From: Candidatus Omnitrophota bacterium
GTDB taxonomy: Bacteria > Verrucomicrobiota > Verrucomicrobiia > Limisphaerales > UBA1319
Assembly (NCBI GenBank): GCA_023473405.1
Contig: JAMCZD010000122.1
Coordinates: forward strand, 20,690-27,096
Direction of reading: 5' to 3'
DNA: 6,407 bases
In this document: positions 1 to 5,684 of the stretch, piece by piece
Layout: every line of letters starts with the position of its first letter
Numbering within the stretch: position 1 is the stretch's first letter
Translations under genes and position numbers: made by a program
Notes under the pieces: model-generated
What the model saw: only the letters and a program-made list of their open reading frames with translations
The model's database searches: none
Told to the model about the DNA's origin: nothing

Positions 1-1047
1 TACGGCGGCCACTTGAGAAGGATAGGGCACGATGCGCGGGGTTAGGAAAATGTATAGTTCGGACTTGGCATCTTGCTTGACCTTGCGTCGGAAGAGAGCG
101 CCGAGAAACGGGATATCGCCCAGAAGAGGAACCTTGCGGGTCGAGGTGATCTTCTTGTTTTCCATTAAACCGCCGATGATAACGGTTTTGCCATCGGGGG
201 TTACCACCACAGTTTCGGCGGACCGATTATTGATGATGGGCGCGTTGAACGAGGCATTCGAGCCAGTGCTGATGGTCACGCCTTGATCTGATAGTGAGGA
301 GATTTCCGGGGCCACGATCATTTCAACCATGCCATCATTACTGATAAACGGGGTGACCCGCAAGATGATGCCGACATCATAGTAATTGTAGGTATTATTG
401 ACACCACCGGTTAAGGCAATTACCTGCGAACCGGTGATGAGAGGGATTCGTTGGCCGACCATGATGATCGCTTGCTGGTTGTTGCGAGCCAGGATGGTGG
501 GGCGCGAAAGGAGCTCGGTTTTTCCGGCCTCGGCGATGGCGCGGAGGGTGGCTTGAAAATCGTTGCCCATGATCTGGTAGATGCCGCCGGCACCCACCGG
601 AAGCGGGTTTGCCCCCAGCGCAGCCGCATTGAACAGGTTCGAGGCGGACCCGGTGACGGACTTGTTGATGTTCCGGCTGATGCTGGCATCGAGGCCGATA
701 TCGGAGTTATCGGTGTAGGTGACTTCGAGGAAGACCACCTTGATGAGGACCTGTGGTTTAGGCTTGTCGAGGTTGGTAATGACCTGCCCGATGGCCTTGG
801 CGGTTTCGTCGTCGGTGATGACAATGATCCGGCGCGTCTCGGGGTCGCTCGAGATCATGGCGTCACCGAACGTCCCGTTGGGGGGATAACTGGCGGTGGA
901 ACTGCCCGAGGAAGACCGCCCGCCGGAGGTGGAGCGCCCGGTTCCGTAGGTGGACCGTTGTTGGGCGAGGACGCCGTTCTGAATTGCCAGGCCGGCGCCA
1001 AGCAGGAATAGCCACAGCCTGCTTCGATGGTAGAATTTGGTAATCAT
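1..1047 (-). CDS. gspD: Secretin pore-domain protein with its own signal peptide (GspD/PilQ C-terminal part; 3' end beyond the window)
   Basis: The frame is open to the left edge, with 349 codons visible. MITKFYHRSR followed by a hydrophobic run (LWLFLLGAGLAI) and a cleavage-like VLA-QQ around 26-30 makes a good signal peptide. Residues 31-57 are Gly/Ser/Thr/Arg-rich. Residues ~60-97 (ISSDPETRRIIVITDDETAK ... QVITNLDKP) look like the second half of a secretin N-domain. From ~100 the secretin domain is unmistakable: LIKVVFLEVTYTD, ELLSRPTILARNNQQAIIMV, DVGIILRVTPFI, TVIIGGLMENKK, KVPLLGDIPFLGALFRR, ELYIFLTPRIV. Family members form the outer-membrane ring channel. Judging by the family, few residues should remain after the edge. 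The ATG at 1047 has no ribosome site; an in-frame ATG at 1143 would place 32 polar residues before the signal peptide. The expected N0-N3 region is absent here and is encoded by the gene just upstream. Confidence 0.88.
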   Translation of the reverse strand, partial: MITKFYHRSRLWLFLLGAGLAIQNGVLAQQRSTYGTGRSTSGGRSSSGSSTASYPPNGTFGDAMISSDPETRRIIVITDDETAKAIGQVITNLDKPKPQVLIKVVFLEVTYTDNSDIGLDASISRNINKSVTGSASNLFNAAALGANPLPVGAGGIYQIMGNDFQATLRAIAEAGKTELLSRPTILARNNQQAIIMVGQRIPLITGSQVIALTGGVNNTYNYYDVGIILRVTPFISNDGMVEMIVAPEISSLSDQGVTISTGSNASFNAPIINNRSAETVVVTPDGKTVIIGGLMENKKITSTRKVPLLGDIPFLGALFRRKVKQDAKSELYIFLTPRIVPYPSQVAAV

Positions 1048-1163
1048 GTGATTCGGTTGATTCAATCGTTTGTCGGGTTGCGCATTTCCGGCCAGCCGGT
1101 TGGAAGCGGCTGAATGAGAATGAAATAACGGGTTCAAGCTCATGGATAAAAAGTTCAAAAAAC
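1048..1163 (-). other. 116-bp gap between the two secretin genes
   Basis: This is the only gap in an otherwise overlapping gene string. On the transcribed strand it starts with GTTTTTTGAACTTTTTATCC just after the TAA. It contains an in-frame alternative ATG (1143) for the downstream gene, and the downstream frame is open right through it and back to a TAG at 1215. I see no convincing promoter, no Shine-Dalgarno site before 1047 and no strong terminator. A weak AAGTT/AACTT stem precedes a T-run, but five A/T-rich pairs are too few to call. Confidence 0.6.
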
Positions 1164-3092
1164 TTACTGGCCAATGCGGCGGTTGCTCGAACCGCTGCTG
1201 CCGAGGCCGCTGCTAAAACCTGAGCTATTGTTGCCGTAGCCCTGGTTTTGCTGCCGTTGCTGGAGCGGGTTGCTGCTGGTATTACGGGAAGTGTTATAGC
1301 GCGAGTTCTGGGATTGAAACATGTCTTGGAGGACCTGTTGCACATCATCCACATCGGCGTTGTCGAGCGAATAGACAAAAACCTTCTGTTGCTTGGCGGG
1401 GTCGGCATCCAGTTGGGCGATCATTTCGCCAATCTGCGGCATGAGATCGCTCGAGGCCGTCACGATGATGGACGCGGTCCGCTGGTCTGGCACCGCCACG
1501 ACGCGGTTCTTCTGCTTGGCACGGTCGCTGGTCGTATCCGAGGTGCTGGCGCCGGGCATGCCGCCGAACATTCGTCCAAAGCGCCCGCCGCCGAACCGAA
1601 TCGAGGAACGGGTGTTGGACTGAGAATCGTCCGGAAAGACATTGGACAGCAGATCGGCCATCTCGACGGGATCGGCGTGTTTGAGGTGGAAGACGCGGAG
1701 TTCGGTAATATTTTCGGCGTTGGTATCGATTTCCTGAACCAGTCTCGTGATGACCTCGAGGACCTCCTGGGGGGCGCTGACCACCAGCGAATTGGTTCGT
1801 TCATCCGCCACGGCGGTTACTCGGGAAGTCGCCTGCCGGGCCTCACTCTGGCCGGTGCCGGCATCGGGCGCCGCCGGCGGGCCACCGCGGCCAAAGCGGG
1901 CCATGAACAGGGCTCGAGGATCGGTGGGGCGTCCGCCCGAGGTGTTCTGCTGCGGGAACAGTTCCTTGACTTCGTTGGCCAGTTCCTTGGCATCGGCATA
2001 GCGCAAGGGATAGACTTGAATGGTCGAGATGCTGGCGATCGAGGTGTCGAGGGCGCTGACGATCTTCATCATCCGGCGGACATCGGACTGGACATCGGTG
2101 AGGACGAGGGCGTTGCCGCTTTCGTTGGCGGTGAGATTGGCGAAACTGGGGAGGAGCGGTTGGAGGTCTTTGGTCATTTGGAGCGCATTGGCATACTTGA
2201 CCGGGATGATCCAGGTGGCCATCTCGTCGTTGTTGGGGACATCCTCGGGATTGCTGCTGCGCTTGACCGGGATTTCGCGTTTCTTGGCCTCGTCACGGCT
2301 GACGATGGTCAACGTGCGCCCGTTGCGAATGGCGGCGTAGCCGTTCTTATTCAGGATGGCGTTGAGCAGATCGACCGCCTCGTCTTTGGACAACATTTGC
2401 TGGCTCCAGACATCGACCTTGCCTTTCACGTCGGTCTCGAGAACGACCACGAAGCCGGCTGCCTGGCTCAAGTAATCCAGGACAGTCTCGAGCGGCACAC
2501 CGCGAAAGTTCATGCGCAATCCATTCTCACCCGTCGACAGGGCAGGCGAGGCCTTTGGACTCGTGCTGGCGCTGGGCCCGGCAGCCGAGTTGGTGGCGGT
2601 GGCGGTGGCATTGGTCGACGCTGTCGCGGTTGCCGCCACGCTGCCGTTGGTTCCCGCGATAGCTTGAACGGCGAGGGCCGCATTGGCAACGCCAGGTTCC
2701 GTGGCGGGCGCCGGAGTCGAGACGGGCGCGGGTTTGGTCGCGGCCAAGCCGTTGGCTGGAACAGCCTGGCTGGTCGCGGACGCCGGACTTGCCGCGGCAA
2801 CGACGTTTGTTCTAACGACGATATTTGTCGTGACGACAATGTTAGTCGTAAGGACGGCGTTCGCTGCCAAGGAGAGGCTGGTGGTGGCGCCGGGTTGGGT
2901 TGGGGCCGGCGCGGCGGCGGTCACCGGGACCGGGGACGCCGGCGCCTGGGCAGGCGCGGCATTGGTTTGGACGATGCCGGCTGGCGCGTTGGAATCGCGG
3001 GGTTCGGGCGTCTTAGCGGGCTGTTGGGTGAGGGCGGTGAAGGTTCCGGCCGCTAGGATCAGAATTAAACCTGATGTGTTTACAGCTTTCAT
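1164..3092 (-). CDS. Secretin N-domain protein (N0, N1, N2, N3 and half of a further N-domain; no pore domain), 642 aa
   Basis: A hydrophobic export signal (residues ~5-22) is followed by a 165-residue Ala/Pro/Thr-rich linker (~25-190). Then come N0/STN-like (~191-275, starting RMNFRGVPLETVLDYLSQAA), N1 (~291-352), N2 (~357-457) and N3 (~464-564). N2 and N3 each have the pattern of a strand, a helix ending in LFP or VFP, a ~40-residue low-complexity loop, then RVTAVADERTNSLVV or RVVAVPDQRTASIIV. A fourth copy begins at 569 (KVFVYSLDNADVDDVQQVLQ) but stops after the helix. It runs into an Asn/Ser/Gln/Gly-rich tail (594-642) and a TAA. The missing half and the pore domain are in the next gene. 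I chose ATG 3092 because AGGAG lies 8 nt upstream, it overlaps the previous stop (ATGA) and it starts a signal peptide; the Arg-rich extension to 3257 is not credible. GspD/PilQ N-domains form periplasmic rings. I withhold gspD because the pore is absent. Confidence 0.83.
   Translation of the reverse strand: MKAVNTSGLILILAAGTFTALTQQPAKTPEPRDSNAPAGIVQTNAAPAQAPASPVPVTAAAPAPTQPGATTSLSLAANAVLTTNIVVTTNIVVRTNVVAAASPASATSQAVPANGLAATKPAPVSTPAPATEPGVANAALAVQAIAGTNGSVAATATASTNATATATNSAAGPSASTSPKASPALSTGENGLRMNFRGVPLETVLDYLSQAAGFVVVLETDVKGKVDVWSQQMLSKDEAVDLLNAILNKNGYAAIRNGRTLTIVSRDEAKKREIPVKRSSNPEDVPNNDEMATWIIPVKYANALQMTKDLQPLLPSFANLTANESGNALVLTDVQSDVRRMMKIVSALDTSIASISTIQVYPLRYADAKELANEVKELFPQQNTSGGRPTDPRALFMARFGRGGPPAAPDAGTGQSEARQATSRVTAVADERTNSLVVSAPQEVLEVITRLVQEIDTNAENITELRVFHLKHADPVEMADLLSNVFPDDSQSNTRSSIRFGGGRFGRMFGGMPGASTSDTTSDRAKQKNRVVAVPDQRTASIIVTASSDLMPQIGEMIAQLDADPAKQQKVFVYSLDNADVDDVQQVLQDMFQSQNSRYNTSRNTSSNPLQQRQQNQGYGNNSSGFSSGLGSSGSSNRRIGQ
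2797..2850 (-). repeat. Three imperfect 18-bp tandem repeats inside the secretin linker
   Basis: Three successive 18-bp units (2797-2814, 2815-2832, 2833-2850) share an ACGAC...GT core, and a fourth decayed unit may follow at 2851-2868. In the protein they encode LTTNIVVTTNIVVRTNVV (residues 81-98). This is a run of beta-prone hexapeptides within an otherwise disordered Ala/Pro/Thr linker. Confidence 0.7.
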
Positions 3093-3099
3093 TTGGCTA
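3085..3099 (-). repeat. 15-bp direct repeat, copy at the secretin start codon
   Basis: TAGCCAAATGAAAGC on the minus strand spans the ATG at 3092. An identical 15-mer occurs at 3678-3692, spanning an internal ATG (3685) of the preceding HR-domain gene. Confidence 0.6.
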
Positions 3100-3712
3100 A
3101 CTCCTGTTGGCGTTTTTGCATGAGGCGTTTGAGGACATCGTCGGCGCCGCCGCTGGACGAACCGGTATTGGACGAGCCGGTCTCGGAGGCATTGTTGTCG
3201 GCATTGGTGGAGACAGTGGACGGAGCCCAGGACCCGGTCCCGGACACCAGGCGCCACTCGCCTTCATCCTCTCTTTTTATTTGCATGTTCATGGGCAACT
3301 CGAACGAGTTGCTTGCGGAGAGGAGCCGGACGGAATTTGGGGTGATCTCGGTTACTTTGAATCCCGCAATGGAATCGAGCGGTCTGAGCACGGTCTTGTA
3401 TTTCGATTCGGTGCCGTCAAAAAAGGCATACGATCCCTTGTCGTAAATTAAGGTGCCGATCAATGAGAACCCATCGATTCTCGGTGAGGGGGCGCCTTCG
3501 TCTTGACTTCCCCGGTTGGACACCGGGCGGCGATTGGGATTAAAAATATTACGTTCGAAAATGATTTTGAAGGACTGAAAATCATGTCCCGAGGCGGGGG
3601 CGTTGGATTCCTCGGCCGAGGCGGCCAGGCTTGCCGGGGCCGAAATCGCCAGCCAGAGGGCCAGGGCGGTCATCAGGGCTTTCATTTGGCTATGGCGTGT
3701 AGTGCTTTGCAT
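3089..3712 (-). CDS. Exported GspC/PilP-type HR-domain protein, probable inner-membrane-to-secretin connector, 207 aa
   Basis: The N-terminus has a basic part, a hydrophobic run (ALMTALALWLAISAPASLA) and an Ala-rich site suited to signal peptidase I near residues 30-32. There is no lipobox cysteine. Residues ~52-62 hold ERNIFNPNRRP, and ~78-146 form a small beta domain (FSLIGTLIYDKGSYAFFDG ... FKVTEITPNSVRLL ... FELPM) that matches the HR domain shared by GspC and PilP. In those families this domain binds the secretin N0 domain and the platform. A Ser/Asn/Gly-rich stretch (~165-189) leads to a C-terminal charged helix (DDVLKRLMQKRQQELAK). No PDZ domain is present. I use the ATG at 3712, which abuts the gspM stop; an internal ATG at 3685 (residue 10) would also give a good signal peptide. 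Neither has a clear ribosome site. The stop overlaps the secretin gene as ATGA. Its position between the GspM and secretin genes supports the role. Confidence 0.68.
   Translation of the reverse strand: MQSTTRHSQMKALMTALALWLAISAPASLAASAEESNAPASGHDFQSFKIIFERNIFNPNRRPVSNRGSQDEGAPSPRIDGFSLIGTLIYDKGSYAFFDGTESKYKTVLRPLDSIAGFKVTEITPNSVRLLSASNSFELPMNMQIKREDEGEWRLVSGTGSWAPSTVSTNADNNASETGSSNTGSSSGGADDVLKRLMQKRQQELAK
3101..3105 (-). promoter_or_regulatory. Ribosome binding site for the secretin N-domain gene
   Basis: AGGAG on the minus strand lies 8 nt before the ATG at 3092, inside the final codons of the HR-domain gene. It fixes the secretin start at 3092 and not at the upstream in-frame codon at 3257. 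Confidence 0.75.
3678..3692 (-). repeat. 15-bp direct repeat, copy at the alternative start of the HR-domain gene
   Basis: This copy is identical to the 15-mer at 3085-3099 and places an ATG at 3685 in the same context. Unlike the other copy, it has no AGGAG upstream, so it does not by itself prove that translation starts here. Confidence 0.6.
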
Positions 3713-4255
3713 TTACTTTTGGTCCGCTAACAGCCGCAGGCCGCTGAAGCGGACACTGAGGGTTAATTGCTGGCCCTCGCTATCTCGCGCGGCTATTTCC
3801 ACGTTGTCCACTTTGAGCGATAACGGATCCTTTTCCAACTCGAAAAGGAACCGGGCCACGGACCGGATATTGCCGTAGGCATCGGCCTGGCACTCGAGGG
3901 TCATATAGTCGTCATCGCCTTGTTTCCACTGAGGTTTGATCGAGGTAAAGCTGATCTGGCTGTCCTGGACCCAACGGTCCACCGATTTGAGGACCCGGTT
4001 CTCCGCCGCTGAGACGTTGGCGGACAACGAATTGGTCTTCATGTAGTCCCAGCGATCGCGGATGATTTTTTCCCGGCTCAGGAGCAAGTTGCCGTTGTTG
4101 ATTGACTTGGTGAGGGTTTCGATGCGATTCGAGCGGGTTTTCCAGAGGTTGGCCAGCGGGGTGATCACGAGGTGATCGGCGATCAACAGGCCGATGACCA
4201 GCGCCGCCATCAGGGTGAGCAATTTCTCGCGATTCTTGACGTTGAACTTAATCAT
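3713..4255 (-). CDS. gspM: GspM/PilO-type inner-membrane protein, 180 aa
   Basis: This is a short bitopic protein: a basic N-terminus (MIKFNVKNREK), one membrane helix at ~12-34, a coiled-coil-prone region at ~37-100, then a small alpha/beta domain. The segment at ~118-142 (TLECQADAYGNIRSVARFLF, then ELEK) followed by LKVDNVEI and LSVRFSGLRLL is the pattern of PilO and GspM ferredoxin-like domains. Members of this family pair with GspL/PilN in the inner membrane and help transmit motion to the pseudopilus. The start overlaps the gspL end by 8 bp and has AAGGA 7 nt upstream. The stop TAA directly abuts the next ATG. Its length suits the family. The placing in the PilO/GspM family is firm; choosing GspM over PilO rests on the neighbouring gspK. 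Confidence 0.8.
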   Translation of the reverse strand: MIKFNVKNREKLLTLMAALVIGLLIADHLVITPLANLWKTRSNRIETLTKSINNGNLLLSREKIIRDRWDYMKTNSLSANVSAAENRVLKSVDRWVQDSQISFTSIKPQWKQGDDDYMTLECQADAYGNIRSVARFLFELEKDPLSLKVDNVEIAARDSEGQQLTLSVRFSGLRLLADQK

Positions 4256-5684
4256 GGCTTGATCCTTCGGTCCAGCGGAAGCTCAAGTTGAACTGGAGCG
4301 GTGTTTTGCCGCGCACCTGTTGGACCTTCAGGTCGGCCACCTGGCTCGCCGCGCGCAACTGGTCGAGCAACCTGAGCAAGGACTGGTTATCGCGCGCCTG
4401 GCCGGCGCAGGTGACTTCGGTGAGGTCCTTGATTTGGAGGGTCTTGGCCGAGACAGATCCTTCTTCGGGGAATGCCTCGGTAAGCCGCCGGAGGATGCGC
4501 AGGCCCCCCAGGGATTGGTCGAACCAGGGGCGGAATTTTCGGGCCTTTTGCTGAAGCGCCTCAAGCTCAGTGGCGCGCGGTTCGATGGCGCGCCACCGGG
4601 ATTCCAATCGCGAGAGCTGCCATTGTTGGACGAGCAAAGCCCCCGTGACCAGCACCAGGACCGCACCGGCGGTGGCGCCCGCGTAGAGGATTTTCCGCGA
4701 GGAAAACCGGGCCAATGCCTGGTTCAAAGGGCTCTGTTTGGGAGGCAGGAATTCGAATCCGGGTCGCGTGCCGGACAGGCATTTTGCCGCCAGGCCCATC
4801 GCGCCCGCGATACCGAACTGGTTGGCTCCCTGGAATTCATGGCCATCGATACGCGGGTTCACGCCGGGCTCGACCTGCAAACCCAGGCTGCGCGCGGTCG
4901 GTTGGATTTGGCGGATCAACGGCGCGGTCAGCTCACTTGGGCCGAACACCCTCACGGCATTGATTGTCTGGCGCAATGGGACCGGCAATTGGCCAAGGGT
5001 GATCCGGAGCTCGCGGGCCACCGCCTCCGCATCGAGGCGCTTCTCGTTGCCTTCGGTCTCGATGGCGCCTTCGAGCGACCGCAAGGCCGCCACCCCACCG
5101 CCAGTGGACACCTGGAGATCCACGCCGGTCTCGCCCACGACCAGCGTCAGCAGGCCGGTCGAGTCCTTCTCATTCAGGCCCGGCAAGGCGGCGATGCCGA
5201 GGGAGAAACTGAGCGGTTTGAGCCGGGCGGCTCGGAGCGCCTTTTCGAGGAGGATCACATGCCCTTTGGGGACGGCAACCAGCGAGGCATGTTGATCGCC
5301 ATTGGCGCCGCGGCAGCGGGATATCGAGAGGCAAATGTCCGCCGGGGAGTAAGGGAAGCCGCGTTCGGCCTCCATCTCGAGGTAGCTCAACAGGTCGGCT
5401 TCGGGCAGTTCGGGCAACTTGGACTGGAGGATCAAGGCCCATTGCAACGGGATGCAGACAGTGCAACGCCGTTCGCGAATGCCCGCAGCATCGAGGTGGT
5501 TGCGAATCTCGTGTCCGACCAGTTCCGGGTCATCGGCCAGGGGATCGAGAGAGAGGGTGGCGCGGAAGCTCTGCGCAGCCCTGACGGCGCCATTGGACCG
5601 TTGCAAGACCACGCCTTCGAGCTGCCGGCCTTCCAAGGCCAGACCGATCAACGAGGACGGCGGATGTGATTTCAGAAAAACCAT
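4248..5684 (-). CDS. gspL: GspL-type inner-membrane platform protein (PilM-like actin fold fused to PilN-like part), 478 aa
   Basis: Residues ~11-300 read as a PilM/GspL actin-like cytoplasmic domain: SLIGLALEGRQLEGVVL at the start, the KLPELPEADLLSYLEMEAE segment typical of PilM-like proteins near 89-107, and LLTLVVGETGVDLQVSTGG at ~178-196. A PilN-like join (RPGFEFLPPK, 308-316) precedes a single membrane helix at ~332-352, a coiled-coil-prone stretch (~355-385) and a small periplasmic ferredoxin-like domain to the end. In T2SS, GspL links the cytoplasmic ATPase GspE to GspM. The nucleotide-binding motifs look degenerate, as in GspL. I chose the ATG at 5684 because AAAGGAG lies 8 nt upstream and the ATG overlaps the gspK stop; an ATG at 5711 would add nine residues but has no ribosome site. 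The stop overlaps the next gene by 8 bp. It could equally be named a pilM-pilN fusion. Confidence 0.82.
   Translation of the reverse strand: MVFLKSHPPSSLIGLALEGRQLEGVVLQRSNGAVRAAQSFRATLSLDPLADDPELVGHEIRNHLDAAGIRERRCTVCIPLQWALILQSKLPELPEADLLSYLEMEAERGFPYSPADICLSISRCRGANGDQHASLVAVPKGHVILLEKALRAARLKPLSFSLGIAALPGLNEKDSTGLLTLVVGETGVDLQVSTGGGVAALRSLEGAIETEGNEKRLDAEAVARELRITLGQLPVPLRQTINAVRVFGPSELTAPLIRQIQPTARSLGLQVEPGVNPRIDGHEFQGANQFGIAGAMGLAAKCLSGTRPGFEFLPPKQSPLNQALARFSSRKILYAGATAGAVLVLVTGALLVQQWQLSRLESRWRAIEPRATELEALQQKARKFRPWFDQSLGGLRILRRLTEAFPEEGSVSAKTLQIKDLTEVTCAGQARDNQSLLRLLDQLRAASQVADLKVQQVRGKTPLQFNLSFRWTEGSSHD
4263..4267 (-). promoter_or_regulatory. Ribosome binding site for the GspM/PilO-type gene
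   Basis: AAGGA on the minus strand lies 7 nt before the ATG at 4255, within the last codons of the GspL-type gene. It supports both the start and coupled translation. Confidence 0.65.

Noticed and set aside
1087..1098. CCGGC-CA-GCCGG palindrome in the gap between the secretin genes
   Set aside because: The two-base loop is too tight and the flanks do not pair; it is probably chance in GC-rich DNA.
1048..1163. Promoter for the pore-domain gene
   Set aside because: TTGAAC hexamers occur, but no -10-like sequence sits at a suitable distance.
1179..1195. GCGGTT-CGAGC-AACCGC hairpin near the end of the secretin N-domain gene, with a T-run downstream
   Set aside because: The stem is perfect for 6 bp, but the T-run begins about 17 nt from its foot and the stem lies in coding sequence, so it is not a convincing terminator.
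1164..1212. Programmed -1 frameshift joining the two secretin genes
   Set aside because: There is no slippery heptamer in the overlap, and the fused protein would contain an internal signal-peptide-like helix. It is kept only as a question under the findings.
863..1408. Minus-strand open frame bridging the two secretin genes
   Set aside because: It lies in the third frame, overlaps both secretin coding ends, and has no domain or signal. It is not the frame that would join the two genes.
1248..3056. Long open frame on the plus strand opposite the secretin N-domain gene
   Set aside because: It is antisense to clear secretin domains, rich in Gly/Arg/Asp with no recognisable motif, and has the look of a high-GC mirror frame.
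3093..3257. Upstream in-frame extension of the secretin N-domain gene
   Set aside because: It would put an Arg/Cys-rich stretch before a signal peptide and overlap the previous gene by 169 bases. The ribosome site supports 3092.
4320..5669. Long open frame on the plus strand opposite the GspL-type gene
   Set aside because: It is a mirror frame of a well-supported gene; its composition is unlike a folded protein and it matches no family I know.
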